Assembly: GCF_030373445.1 (NCBI RefSeq)
Contig: NZ_JAUCYU010000014.1
Span: 62,001-126,000, forward strand
Origin: Roseovarius sp.
GTDB lineage: Bacteria > Pseudomonadota > Alphaproteobacteria > Rhodobacterales > Rhodobacteraceae
Direction: 5' to 3'
Length of the DNA: 64,000 nucleotides
Of the stretch, positions 42,818 to 51,780 are shown piece by piece (within the stretch, counting starts at the first letter, position 1; every line of letters starts with the position of its first letter). The position numbers and the translations under genes were made by a program. The notes under the pieces were generated by a model. That model was given only the letters and a program-made list of their open reading frames with translations. It ran no database searches and was not told the origin of the DNA.

Positions 42818-43836
42818 CGTTTTGCCGCCTCGAGCCCCGAGCGGGCGAATTCGGGCACGTAGGCGCCGAGTTTCAGGCCGCGCTCGGGGTCCGATGCGTT
42901 GCCGTCGAGGGCGCGTTTCTTCACGCCCTGCAGGATCGCCGCCATCCTGAAGAAGCAGAAGGCGAGGTAGAAGTTGAAATCGCCGATGCCGGGGATGCCG
43001 CGGCGTTCGCAATAGGTGTCGATGAAGCGCTGGTCGGACCAGAGGCCCTTTGCCTCGCGGTCGACCCCGCCGAGGCCGCGGCCCTCGGTGGTGGCGGGCA
43101 TCGACCATTGCATGACGACGGCGGCGAGGTCGGCATAGGGGTGGCCGGTGGTCGACAGCTCCCAGTCGAGCACCGCCAGCACGTTCGCGCTGTCGGGGGC
43201 GTAGAGCAGGTTGTCGAGCCGGTAGTCGCCGTGCACCAGCGTGCGCTGGCCGTCGTCGTCGGGCATGTTGGCCTTCAGCCAGTCGATCAGCGCCTCCATG
43301 TCGGGGAGGTCTTCGGTTTGGGTGGCGTGGTACTGCTTGGTCCAGCGGTCGGTCTGGCGCTGGCAGTAATGGCCGGGAGGGCCGTAATCGGCGAGGCCCA
43401 TGGCGTCGAGGTCGACCGAGTGGATGGCGGCGAGGACGCGGTTCATCTCGTCGATGATGGCGGAGCGGTCCTCGGGCGACTGGTCGGGCAGGCTGGGCTG
43501 GTCGAAGGTGCGGCCGTGGACGAGGTCCATGATGTAGAAGGCCGAGCCGATCACGTCATCGTCTTCGCAGAGGGCGTGCATTTTCGCGACCGGCACGTCT
43601 GTGTCCTGCAGCGCGGATTGCACGCGGTATTCGCGGTCGACCGCGTGGGCGGATTTCAAGAGCACGCCGGGCGGTTTGCGGCGGAGCACGTAAGAGCGCG
43701 AGGGCGTGTCGAGCCGGTAGGTGGGGTTCGACTGCCCGCCCGAGAACTTGGTGGCGGTGACGGGGCCGGTGAAGCCGGGGATGTTGGCCCTGGCCCAGCT
43801 TTCGACCGCTTCGACGTCGAGCGCGAGGCCGCTCAT
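42814..43836 (-). CDS. APH/ChoK-family phosphotransferase (ACAD11-N-like)
   Basis: 340 residues. The kinase-like pattern is intact: N-lobe GGQSNPTYRLDTPSRSYVLRRKP (in parts) with the ATP Lys region, catalytic LVHGDYRLDNLLY, and VLAVLDWELSTTGHPYADLA with the metal-binding Asp. The family resembles the N-terminal domain of ACAD10/ACAD11, which phosphorylates 4-hydroxyacyl-CoA for beta-oxidation. It is flanked by an acyl-CoA ligase and a thioesterase with 4-base overlaps on both sides, which supports an acyl-CoA substrate. The start at 43836 is chosen by this overlap. Confidence 0.85.
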   Translation of the reverse strand: MSGLALDVEAVESWARANIPGFTGPVTATKFSGGQSNPTYRLDTPSRSYVLRRKPPGVLLKSAHAVDREYRVQSALQDTDVPVAKMHALCEDDDVIGSAFYIMDLVHGRTFDQPSLPDQSPEDRSAIIDEMNRVLAAIHSVDLDAMGLADYGPPGHYCQRQTDRWTKQYHATQTEDLPDMEALIDWLKANMPDDDGQRTLVHGDYRLDNLLYAPDSANVLAVLDWELSTTGHPYADLAAVVMQWSMPATTEGRGLGGVDREAKGLWSDQRFIDTYCERRGIPGIGDFNFYLAFCFFRMAAILQGVKKRALDGNASDPERGLKLGAYVPEFARSGLEAAKR

Positions 43837-45479
43837 GCCGTGCCCTCGCGGAATTCGGGCAGGACGTAGTCGGAGAACTTTTCGCGCAGGGTTAGCTTGG
43901 AGACCTTGCCGGTGGCGGTGAGCGGCAGGTCGTCGACGAAGACGATGTCGTCGGGAAGCTGCCACTTGGCGAAATGGTCGGACATGAAGGCGTGGAGCGC
44001 GTCGAGGGTGATGCGGTTCTCGCCAGAGGGCACGACGACCAGGACGGGGCGTTCATCCCATTTCGGGTGGGGCACGGCGATGACCGCGCAGGCGGAGATG
44101 TCGGGATGGGCGGTGGCGTGGTTCTCGAGGTCGATGGAGCTGATCCATTCGCCCCCCGATTTCACGAGGTCCTTGGCGCGGTCGTGGATCAGGAGGCGGC
44201 CGTCTTCGCCGACCGAGGACACGTCACCGGTGCCGAACCAGCCGTCGCCATCGAAGGCGGACCGGGTGGCCTCGTCGTTGCCGTAATAGGCGCGGATGAC
44301 GGTGTTGCCGCGCACGTAGAGCTCTCCGGTGGTTTCGCCGTCATGGGGCAGGCGGTTGCCGTCGTCGTCGACGATCTTGAACTCGACCCCGAAGAGGCGG
44401 CGGCCGGCGCCTGTCTTGGCGTCGATCTGTTCGTCTTTCGACGCGGATTTGAGCCATTCGGGCAGCATGCCGCGGGTGCCGATGGGGCTCATCTCGGTCA
44501 TGCCCCAGGCCTGGCTGACGTTGACGCCCATGCCCTCGAAGGCGGCGATCATGGCGCGAGGGGCGGCGGAGCCGCCGACGAGGAGGTCCTCGAAGCCCTT
44601 GGGCGGCGTGTTGCCGCGTTTCTCGATCTCGGCCTGAAGCCCCGCCCAGACGGTGGGCACGCCCCAGGCGCTGAAGACGTTCTCGGCCTCCATCAGGTCG
44701 AAGAGGCTGGCACCGTCGAGGAAGCGGCCGGGCATGACCATGGTCATGCCGGCGAGCGGCGCGGTGAAGGGCAGGCCCCAGGCGTTGACGTGGAAGAGCG
44801 GCACGACGGGCAGCACGCGGCGCCCGGAGACGAGGCTTTCGCGGTGGCCGGTGACCACGTAGAGCGCGTGCAGCAGGGTGGAGCGGTGGGAATAGAGCGC
44901 GCCCTTGGGGTTGCCGGTGGTGCCGGAGGTGTAGCAGAGGCCCGCGGCGGTGGTTTCGGGGAACTCGGGCCAGTCCATATCGGTCGGCTGGCCGTCGAGC
45001 AGCTCCTCGTAGCAGAGCACGTCGAGATCGGTGTCGGGCATGTGGGCGCGGTCGGTCATGACGACGATCTTCATGCCCTCGGGCACGTCGCCCTTGAGCG
45101 CCTCGACAAGGCCGATCAGGCTGAGGTCGACGCAGAGCACGCTGTCCTGCGCGTGGTTGAGGATGTAGCTCATCTGCTCGGCCGGCAGGCGGGGGTTGAG
45201 CGTGTGGCAGACCGCGCCGATGCCGGAAATGCCGTAGTAGAGCTCGAAATGGCGGTGGCCGTTCCAGGCGAGGGTGGCGACGCGGTCGCCTTCCTCGATG
45301 CCCAGTTTCTTCAGCCCGTGGGCGAGCTGCGAGACGCGGCCCAGCACCTGCGGGTAGGAAAGGCGGTTCACGTCGCCCTCGTCGCGGGCGGAGACGATGC
45401 CCTGGTCCGGAAAAGCCTCGGCGGCGTAGGTGAGGATGTCGATGATCCTCAGGTCTCGGTGCATCATCATGCCTTGCAT
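43833..45479 (-). CDS. Long-chain/medium-chain fatty acyl-CoA synthetase (AMP-forming)
   Basis: 548 residues of the ANL superfamily. P-loop CYTSGTTGNPKGALYSH, then VGGSAAPRAMIAAFE, the adenylate motif QAWGMTEMSPIGT, the hinge DLVKSGGEWISSIDLE, and the C-terminal catalytic lysine in LPLTATGKVSK. It activates a fatty acid to its CoA thioester. Several Met codons follow one another at the N-terminus (MQGMMMHRDL); the first is preferred for spacing to AAAGG. First gene of the operon. Confidence 0.9.
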   Translation of the reverse strand: MQGMMMHRDLRIIDILTYAAEAFPDQGIVSARDEGDVNRLSYPQVLGRVSQLAHGLKKLGIEEGDRVATLAWNGHRHFELYYGISGIGAVCHTLNPRLPAEQMSYILNHAQDSVLCVDLSLIGLVEALKGDVPEGMKIVVMTDRAHMPDTDLDVLCYEELLDGQPTDMDWPEFPETTAAGLCYTSGTTGNPKGALYSHRSTLLHALYVVTGHRESLVSGRRVLPVVPLFHVNAWGLPFTAPLAGMTMVMPGRFLDGASLFDLMEAENVFSAWGVPTVWAGLQAEIEKRGNTPPKGFEDLLVGGSAAPRAMIAAFEGMGVNVSQAWGMTEMSPIGTRGMLPEWLKSASKDEQIDAKTGAGRRLFGVEFKIVDDDGNRLPHDGETTGELYVRGNTVIRAYYGNDEATRSAFDGDGWFGTGDVSSVGEDGRLLIHDRAKDLVKSGGEWISSIDLENHATAHPDISACAVIAVPHPKWDERPVLVVVPSGENRITLDALHAFMSDHFAKWQLPDDIVFVDDLPLTATGKVSKLTLREKFSDYVLPEFREGTA

Positions 45480-45624
45480 GGGGCGGTGCCTTTCGCAGTC
45501 TACGTCCTGTTCCGGGGGACGGTGGCACAAAGCCCCGGGGCATTCAATGCGATGCCGCCAGCCTTGACCGCGCGGCGCGGCGGGCCTAACCGGGGGGCGT
45601 GCCTTCCCTGCAGGAGAATCCCCC

Positions 45625-46323
45625 ATGCCGTTCGACCGTTCCATCAAGATCGCCCCCTCCATCCTGTCGGCCGATTTCGCCAATTTCGGCGCCGAGATCC
45701 GGGCGATCGAGGCGCAGGGGGCCGACTGGGTGCACGTGGACGTGATGGACAACCATTTCGTGCCGAACCTGACCTTCGGGCCGCAGGCGGTGAAGGCGTT
45801 CCGGCCGCATGTGACCACCTTCATGGACGTGCACCTGATGATCTCGCCGGTGGACGCGTCGATTTTGGCCTATGCCGAGGCGGGCGCCGACATGATCACC
45901 GCCCATGTCGAGGCGGAGCCGCATATCCACCGGACGATGCAGGCGATCCGCGCGACGGGGAAGATGGCGGGCGTGTCGCTCAACCCGGCGACGCCGCTGG
46001 AGAGCATCGAATACCTGCTGGATGACGTGGACATGGTGCTGCTGATGACGGTGAACCCCGGTTTCGGCGGGCAGAAGTTCATCGAGAGCGGGGTGGAGAA
46101 GACGCGGAAGCTGCGGGAGATGATCGGCGAACGGCCGGTGCATATCCAGATCGACGGCGGCGTGACGCCCGAGACGGCGCCGGCGGTGGTGGCGGCCGGG
46201 GCGGATGTGCTGGTGGCCGGGTCGGCGGTGTTCAAGGGCGGGTCTGTAGATACGCCGGAGGTTTACGGGGCGAATATGAAGGCGCTGCGGGAAGCGGTGG
46301 CCGGGGTGCAGACGGCGGGGTGA
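45625..46323 (+). CDS. rpe: Ribulose-phosphate 3-epimerase
   Basis: 232 residues of TIM-barrel type. The Rpe signatures are KIAPSILSADFANFG, HVDVMDNHFVPNLTFGP with metal-binding His and Asp, MDVHLMI, LLMTVNPGFGGQKFI and IQIDGGVTPETAP. It interconverts ribulose and xylulose 5-phosphate in the pentose phosphate and Calvin pathways. A purine-rich CTGCAGGAGAAT lies before the ATG. It is divergent from the acyl-CoA ligase gene across 145 bases. Confidence 0.96.
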   Translation: MPFDRSIKIAPSILSADFANFGAEIRAIEAQGADWVHVDVMDNHFVPNLTFGPQAVKAFRPHVTTFMDVHLMISPVDASILAYAEAGADMITAHVEAEPHIHRTMQAIRATGKMAGVSLNPATPLESIEYLLDDVDMVLLMTVNPGFGGQKFIESGVEKTRKLREMIGERPVHIQIDGGVTPETAPAVVAAGADVLVAGSAVFKGGSVDTPEVYGANMKALREAVAGVQTAG

Positions 46324-46642
46324 CGACTGGCACGCTTGCGCGGAACAAAGGGCGAAGCCCGCCGCGCATCGACCGCTGGCCGGCAGGCGATTGCAGGGCA
46401 ATCGCCGAGAGGTGGGCCGTCCCGACGGCACGGCGATTTGGTGAGGGCAGCGCGACGTTCTTAGGGTGGAGGGCCTTGGCGGGCATAAAGCGGCATCCAC
46501 AACCGTTGGATCGCCGTACCACGGCCCGTCGATGCACGGCTTCTCAGCCGATGGATCTAACGATGGCGTCATCAGGTATGGCTGACCTTCCGTTGCTGGC
46601 CAAACCGGTGCTACGCTTGCCCCCAAAGGCAAGGAGCATCGC
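46324..46642 (+). repeat. Intergenic region with a diverged copy of the composite repeat
   Basis: 319 bases without a convincing gene. The stretch 46481-46516 (GGGCATAAAGCGGCATCCAC then AACCGTT) matches the inner part of the MITE-like element at 61106-61246 and, reversed, at 42120-42259. The flanks show only weak resemblance to those elements and no terminal inverted repeats, so this is a decayed member. No clear promoter was seen; the M20 gene has AAGGAGC just upstream. Confidence 0.5.
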
Positions 46643-47926
46643 ATGGGTATCGCAGACAGGCTGAAGGCGGAGATCGCGGCGCGGGAGGATGACCTCGTCG
46701 TGCTGACGCAGGACCTGATCCGCATTCCCACGCTGAACCCGCCGGGGCGGGAGTACCGGACGATCTGTGACTATCTCGACCGGCGGCTGCTGCGGTCCGG
46801 CTTTCATACCGAGCTGATCCGGGCCGAGGGGGCGCTGGGCGACAGTGACAAGTACCCGCGCTGGAACATCGTGGCGCGGCGAGAGGGCCGCGCGCCGGGA
46901 CAATGCGTGCATTTCAACTCTCACATCGACGTGGTCGAGACCGGCCATGGCTGGACGGTCGACCCGTTTGGCGGCGAGGTGAAGGACGGGAAGGTCTATG
47001 GCCGGGGCGCCTGTGACATGAAGGGGGGCCTCGCGGCGAGCATCATCGCGGCGGAGGTGTTCATCGAGCTTTGCCCCGGCTATTCCGGCGCCATCGAGAT
47101 CTCCGGCACGGCGGACGAGGAATCGGGCGGGTTCGGCGGTGTCGCCTACCTGGCCGAGAAGGGGTATTTCAGCCCCGAGCGGGTGCAGCACGTGATCATT
47201 CCCGAGCCGCTCAACAAGGACCGCATTTGCCTGGGTCATCGCGGTGTCTGGTGGGCGGAGGTGGAGACCAAGGGCGAGATCGCCCATGGCTCGATGCCGT
47301 TCCTGGGCGATTGCGCGGTGCGGCATATGGGGGCGGTGTTGCAGGAGATGGAGACGAGCCTTTTCCCCGCGTTGGCCGAGAAGCGGACGGAGATGCCGGT
47401 GGTGCCCGAGGGGGCAAGGCAGTCGACGCTGAACATCAACTCGATCCATGGCGGCGAGCCGGAGCAGGAGGAGGATTACTCGGGGATGCCGAGCCCGTGC
47501 GTGCCTGATCGGTGTCGCATGGTGATCGACCGGCGGTTCCTGATCGAGGAGGATATCGAGGAGGTGCAGGCCGAGATCCGCGCCGTGCTGGAGCGCGTGC
47601 GCGACGGGCGGCCGGGGTTTGACTACGAGATAAAAGAGCTGTTCCGGGTGCTGCCGACGATGACCGAGCGCGAGGCGCCGGTGGTGACCTCCGTCGCCGG
47701 CGCGGTGAGCGAGGTGTTCGGGCGCGAGGCGAGTTACGTGGTCAGCCCGGGCACCTATGACCAGAAGCATATCGACCGGATCGGGCGGCTGAAGAACTGT
47801 ATCGCCTACGGGCCGGGCATCCTCGACCTGGCGCACAAGCCGGATGAATATGTCGGGATCGAGGACATGGTCCAGTCGGCGCAGGTGATGGCTCTGGCGC
47901 TGAACGATCTGCTGGGTGGGGCCTGA
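46643..47926 (+). CDS. M20-family metallopeptidase/deacylase (ArgE/DapE/ACY1-like)
   Basis: 427 residues. Zinc-site segments of M20 enzymes are intact: VHFNSHIDVVETG (His and following Asp), GRGACDMKGGLAA, and the catalytic TADEESGGFGG. The C-terminal ligand lies in PGTYDQKHIDRI. The dimerisation domain is inserted at about 195-320. The family includes acetylornithine deacetylase, succinyl-DAP desuccinylase and carboxypeptidases, so the substrate is unresolved. The ATG follows AAGGAGCATCGC. Confidence 0.88.
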   Translation: MGIADRLKAEIAAREDDLVVLTQDLIRIPTLNPPGREYRTICDYLDRRLLRSGFHTELIRAEGALGDSDKYPRWNIVARREGRAPGQCVHFNSHIDVVETGHGWTVDPFGGEVKDGKVYGRGACDMKGGLAASIIAAEVFIELCPGYSGAIEISGTADEESGGFGGVAYLAEKGYFSPERVQHVIIPEPLNKDRICLGHRGVWWAEVETKGEIAHGSMPFLGDCAVRHMGAVLQEMETSLFPALAEKRTEMPVVPEGARQSTLNINSIHGGEPEQEEDYSGMPSPCVPDRCRMVIDRRFLIEEDIEEVQAEIRAVLERVRDGRPGFDYEIKELFRVLPTMTEREAPVVTSVAGAVSEVFGREASYVVSPGTYDQKHIDRIGRLKNCIAYGPGILDLAHKPDEYVGIEDMVQSAQVMALALNDLLGGA

Positions 47927-47929
47927 GGG

Positions 47930-48001
47930 TCATCTTTCCGAAGATACTCCAAGGCCGGCGCCTGCGGTGAGCGGGGGATTCGAGTATTTGGAGAAAGATG
48001 A
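47930..48001. terminator. Imperfect bidirectional stem-loop between convergent genes
   Basis: TCATCTTTC (47930-47938) pairs with GAAAGATGA (47993-48001), and ATACTC (47944-47949) with GAGTAT (47982-47987). It lies just after the M20 stop and 35 bases before the convergent regulator stop, so it probably ends transcription from both sides. The right arm contains the GAGTATTT motif also found at 24991 and 51912. Confidence 0.6.
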
Positions 48002-48035
48002 AAGCCGAAGGCGCGCCAGGGTGTGACGGCGCGGA

Positions 48036-49220
48036 TCAGTCGCGGGCGAGGAAGTCGAGCGTGGCGGAGAGTTGCTCTTCCCACGCCGGTTCGGAGGGCA
48101 TGCAGGCGATGTTGGTGCTTTCGATCACCATCAGCTCGGCGCCGGGGATGGCGCGGGCGATGAGCTGGCCCTCTGCGAGGGGGTGGGCGACACAGTTGCG
48201 GGGGTGGATGACGAGCGTGGGGATGGCGACGCGGTCGAGGCAGTCCTCGGCATAGAGCCCGTCGACGACGCGGCGCTGTTCGGCGATGTGGTCGGGGCTG
48301 CTGGCGGCGCCGAGGAGTTCGATGAACTCGGTCAGTTCCTCGCGGGTGGCGCCGGGCATGAACATCGACAGCCATGCGCGCATGAAGCCGTTGTCCGGAT
48401 CACCCCAGCCTTCGCGCAGGAGGGCGATGCTTGGGTCGGCCTCGGGGTCGGCATAGGCCGTCTCGCGCCGGGCGCGGCCGCGCACGTAGCCGCATTGCAC
48501 GACCAGCCGGGTGACGCGGCCGGGGTTTTCGGCGATGTAGCGGATGGCGGTGGGTGTGTTCTGCAGCGTGGCGATCATGGCGAACCGGTCGAGCCCGGCG
48601 GCGTCGATCACCGCGGCCATGTCCTCGACATGGGTGTCGATCCCGCTGCCCGGCGTGAGCGGGTCGGAGAGGCCGGAGCCGCGGATATCGAAGCGGATCA
48701 GCCGATGCGCGGCGCCGAGCCGGTCGAATTCGGGGCGCCAGATGCTGCTGTGCCAGTCGCGTTCGAGATGTGTGACGTGGTGCCCCGCCCGCAGGAGCGG
48801 CGGGCCGGAGCCCGAGACCGCCCAGGCGATGCGGCTGCCGTCGCGGGAGGTGGCGTAGCGGATGGTCTGGCGGCTGGTGGAGGCGGGTGCCGGGCTGGCC
48901 GGCGGGTGGCCTGTGACCTCGACCGGCGCGACCAGCTCGAACCCGCGGCGGGTGATCGTGCGGATGATCCCCTGGGCCTTGCCGGTGTCGCCCACCGCCG
49001 CGCGGGCGGCGCTGATCCGGGCGCTGATCGCCGCCTCGGAGACGATGCGCCCGCCCCAGATCGTGTCGATGAGCTGATCCTTGGTGACCACCTGCCCGGC
49101 ATGTTCGGCGAGGTATCTCAGAAGGTCGAAGACCTGCGGCTCCAGCGGTACCGGGGTTCCGTCGCGCCGGAACTGGTAGCTCTCGGTGTCGAGGAGGCAG
49201 TTGGCGAAGGCGTAGCGCAT
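48036..49220 (-). CDS. Winged-helix DNA-binding protein fused to a degenerate alpha/beta-hydrolase domain
   Basis: 394 residues. An OmpR/CadC-type winged helix occupies about 1-98 (LEPQVFDLLRYLAEHAGQVV, IWGGRIVSEAAISARISAAR, RTITRRGFELVAPV). Residues about 115-394 follow the alpha/beta-hydrolase fold, with RFDIRGSGLSD and VIDAAGLDRFAMIATLQNTP. The nucleophile elbow, normally GxSxG, reads ATLQN, and the C-terminal catalytic His position reads STNIACM, so both key residues are lost. It looks like a one-component regulator in which the hydrolase fold senses a ligand. A hairpin overlaps its leader. It lies downstream of panC on the same strand. Confidence 0.85.
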   Translation of the reverse strand: MRYAFANCLLDTESYQFRRDGTPVPLEPQVFDLLRYLAEHAGQVVTKDQLIDTIWGGRIVSEAAISARISAARAAVGDTGKAQGIIRTITRRGFELVAPVEVTGHPPASPAPASTSRQTIRYATSRDGSRIAWAVSGSGPPLLRAGHHVTHLERDWHSSIWRPEFDRLGAAHRLIRFDIRGSGLSDPLTPGSGIDTHVEDMAAVIDAAGLDRFAMIATLQNTPTAIRYIAENPGRVTRLVVQCGYVRGRARRETAYADPEADPSIALLREGWGDPDNGFMRAWLSMFMPGATREELTEFIELLGAASSPDHIAEQRRVVDGLYAEDCLDRVAIPTLVIHPRNCVAHPLAEGQLIARAIPGAELMVIESTNIACMPSEPAWEEQLSATLDFLARD

Positions 49221-49224
49221 CCAT

Positions 49225-49250
49225 CTTTTCCGCGGCTCTGATCGGAAAAG
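49225..49250 (-). promoter_or_regulatory. Hairpin directly before the regulator start
   Basis: CTTTTCCG (49225-49232) pairs with CGGAAAAG (49243-49250), an 8-bp stem with a 10-base loop. It ends 4 bases before the start codon at 49220 and includes the likely ribosome-binding GGAAAAG. It may serve as panC terminator, as translational control of the regulator, or both. Confidence 0.5.
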
Positions 49251-49284
49251 CTTAGCCGGGGCGCGAAGGTTTGGGCAAGCGGGA

Positions 49285-50130
49285 TCAGACCGCGATGTTG
49301 TCGATGAGGCGGACGCCGGCGAGCCAGGCGGCGGCGAAGAGGCGGGCGGGGCGCGTGGGGGCGTCGAGAAGGTGCAGGTCGTCGGCGGCGCGGAGGTCGA
49401 GATATTCGACCTGGGTGAAGCCGGTCTTTTCCAGCCGGTCGATGGCGGCGCGCTGGAGCGGGCCGAAGGGCTGGCCCTCGGCGAGGCCTTGGGCCACGGT
49501 TTCCATTTCCTCGAAGAGGCGCGGGGCGAGGGTGCGGGCGCGGTCCGAGAGCAGCAGGTTGCGGGAGGAGAGCGCCAGCCCGTCGATGTCGCGGATCGTC
49601 GGGCAGCCGTGGATGGTGATCTGAAGGTCGAGGTCGCGGGCGAGGCGGGTCACCACCTGCAATTGCTGGAAGTCCTTTTCGCCGAAGAAGGCATCGGTGG
49701 CCGTGGTCTGGGTGAAGAGCTTGGTGCAGACCGTGACGACGCCGTCGAAATGGCCGGGCCGCAGGATGCCGTCCATCATGTCGGTGAGGCCCGAGACCGA
49801 GACGGTGGTGGCGAAGCCGTCCGGGTAGATCTGGTCGGGGTCGGGCACGTAGAGCGCGTCGACATCGAGGCGGGCGAGCTTGCGGGCGTCCTCCACTTCG
49901 GTGCGGGGGTAGTTGGCGAGATCCTCGGGGCTGTTGAACTGTTTGGGGTTCACGAAGATCGTCACGATCACCCGGTCGCAGCGGTCCTTGGCCGCCTGGA
50001 CCAGCGAGAGGTGCCCGTCATGCAGCGCCCCCATGGTGGGCACGACGCCGATGGTTTCATGCGCGTCGTGCCAGGTGCGGGTCAGGCCGCGCAGGTCGGC
50101 GAGGCGGCGAAGGATGGGGGGCGGTGTCAT
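49285..50130 (-). CDS. panC: Pantothenate synthetase
   Basis: 281 residues. It condenses pantoate with beta-alanine using ATP. The signatures are PTMGALHDGHLSLVQ (nucleotide-binding HxGH), VNPKQFNSPEDLANYP, FFGEKDFQQLQV and the lid segment LALSSRNLLLS. The size is normal. panB is not adjacent. It is divergent from the ABC transporter with about 160 bases between starts. Confidence 0.95.
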   Translation of the reverse strand: MTPPPILRRLADLRGLTRTWHDAHETIGVVPTMGALHDGHLSLVQAAKDRCDRVIVTIFVNPKQFNSPEDLANYPRTEVEDARKLARLDVDALYVPDPDQIYPDGFATTVSVSGLTDMMDGILRPGHFDGVVTVCTKLFTQTTATDAFFGEKDFQQLQVVTRLARDLDLQITIHGCPTIRDIDGLALSSRNLLLSDRARTLAPRLFEEMETVAQGLAEGQPFGPLQRAAIDRLEKTGFTQVEYLDLRAADDLHLLDAPTRPARLFAAAWLAGVRLIDNIAV

Positions 50131-50293
50131 CGGCGGGCCTTCGGGTCATTTGCGTGTGTCGGAGCGGGTTCTATCCGCTGTGCGGAGGGGAATCCACCGC
50201 TTCGCGCGCGGCTTGAGGTTGATTGCGCGGCGGTTTCCGGAGAGACTTCGCCCACAGGGTGGGATTCCACGAGGGTATAGGAGACCGGGAAGG

Positions 50294-51769
50294 ATGAAGA
50301 CGTTCCGTATGGCCGCGTTGGCTTGTGTGATGGCGATGGCGGCGGGGGCCGCGCAGGCGAAGACCGACATCGTCGTGGGGCTGAACCTCGAACCGCCGCA
50401 TCTCGACCCGACAAGCGCCGCGGCCGGGGCCATCGACCAGGTGCTTTATGCCAATGTTTTCGAGGGGTTGACCCGGTTCGGGCCGGATGGGTCGGTGAAC
50501 CCCGGCCTGGCCGAGAGCTGGGAGATTTCCGAGGACGGGCTGACCTATACCTTCACGCTGCACGAGGGGGTGACGTTCCATGACGGCTCGGCGCTCGATG
50601 CCGGAGACGTGAAGTTCAGCCTCGATCGCGCGCGCGACGGGGACAGCCAGAACGCGCAGAAGGCGCTGTTCGAGGGGATCGAGAGCGTCGAGACGGTGGA
50701 TGACCTGACCGTGAAGGTCACGCTTAAAGCGCCGGACGGAAGCTTCCTGTTCAACATGGCCTGGGGCGACGCGGTGATCGTGGCGCCCGAGAGCATCACC
50801 GAGATCGCGCAGGAGCCGGTGGGCACCGGCGCCTTCGTCTTCGACGACTGGGTGCAGGGCGACCGGATCACGCTGGTGAAGAACCCCGATTACTGGGGGG
50901 AGCCGGCGAAGCTGGACCGGGTGACGTTCAAGTTCATCTCGGACCCGACGGCGGCCTTTGCCGCGGTGATGGCGGAGGACGTGCATGCCTTCCCCGGCTT
51001 CCCGGCGCCCGAGAACCTGCCGCAGTTCGAGGCGGACCAGCGCTTCCAGGTACTGGTGGGCTCGACCGAGGGCGAGACGATCCTGTCGACCAACAACAAG
51101 ATGAAGCCGTTCGACGACGTGAAGGTGCGCGAGGCGATTGCCCACGCGATCGACCGGCAGGCGATCATCGACGGGGCGATGTTCGGGCTGGGTACGCCCA
51201 TTGGCACCCATTTCGCGCCGCATAACCCGGATTACGTGGATTTGACGGAGCTGTCGCAATACGACCCGGAGAAGGCCAAGGCGCTTCTGGCCGAGGCGGG
51301 CTATGCGGATGGGTTCACCACCACGCTGAAGCTGCCGCCGCCGTCTTATGCGCGGCGCGGGGGCGAGATCATCGCGGCGCAGCTTCGGGCCGTGGGGATC
51401 GAGGCGGAGATATCGAATCTCGACTGGGCGCAGTGGCTGGAGCAGGTGTTCAACGGCAAGGATTTCGGCCTGACCATCGTGAGCCATACCGAGCCCTTCG
51501 ATATCGGGATCTATGCAAGGCCGGATTACTATTTCCAGTACGACGATGCCGGGTTCCAGGAGATGAACACCGAGTTGGGCGGCGAGGCGGACCCGGCGAA
51601 GCGCACCGCGTTGCTGGAGAAGATGCAGCGGAAGATCGCGGAGGATTACGTGAACGGGTATCTCTTCCAGCTTGCGACGCCGACGGTGGCCAATGCGAAG
51701 ATCCGCGGGCTGTGGAAGGATGCGCCGACGCAGGCCACGGACCTGACGGGGGTCTATTGGGAAGACTGA
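50294..51769 (+). CDS. ABC transporter substrate-binding protein, peptide/opine family 5
   Basis: 491 residues. Signal peptide 1-22 (ending AGAAQA). The mature protein shows the SBP family 5 layout: LNLEPPHLDPTSAA, YANVFEGLTRFGPDG, LAESWEISEDGLTYTF, the hallmark VTFHDGSALDAGDVKFSLDR (in parts) and VREAIAHAIDRQAI. It binds a peptide, opine or similar in the periplasm. AGGAGA at 50279-50284 sits 9 bases before the ATG. A triple hairpin separates it from its permeases. Confidence 0.92.
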   Translation: MKTFRMAALACVMAMAAGAAQAKTDIVVGLNLEPPHLDPTSAAAGAIDQVLYANVFEGLTRFGPDGSVNPGLAESWEISEDGLTYTFTLHEGVTFHDGSALDAGDVKFSLDRARDGDSQNAQKALFEGIESVETVDDLTVKVTLKAPDGSFLFNMAWGDAVIVAPESITEIAQEPVGTGAFVFDDWVQGDRITLVKNPDYWGEPAKLDRVTFKFISDPTAAFAAVMAEDVHAFPGFPAPENLPQFEADQRFQVLVGSTEGETILSTNNKMKPFDDVKVREAIAHAIDRQAIIDGAMFGLGTPIGTHFAPHNPDYVDLTELSQYDPEKAKALLAEAGYADGFTTTLKLPPPSYARRGGEIIAAQLRAVGIEAEISNLDWAQWLEQVFNGKDFGLTIVSHTEPFDIGIYARPDYYFQYDDAGFQEMNTELGGEADPAKRTALLEKMQRKIAEDYVNGYLFQLATPTVANAKIRGLWKDAPTQATDLTGVYWED

Positions 51770-51780
51770 CCGCGGCGAGG

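Noticed and set aside
43974..46025. 683-codon plus-strand frame opposite the acyl-CoA ligase
   Set aside because: Gly/Ala/Val-rich antisense shadow; the ligase has all ANL motifs and rpe begins in another frame.
46324..46642. Short frames in the rpe to M20 gap
   Set aside because: They are not supported by composition or a ribosome site, and the region contains a decayed dispersed repeat.
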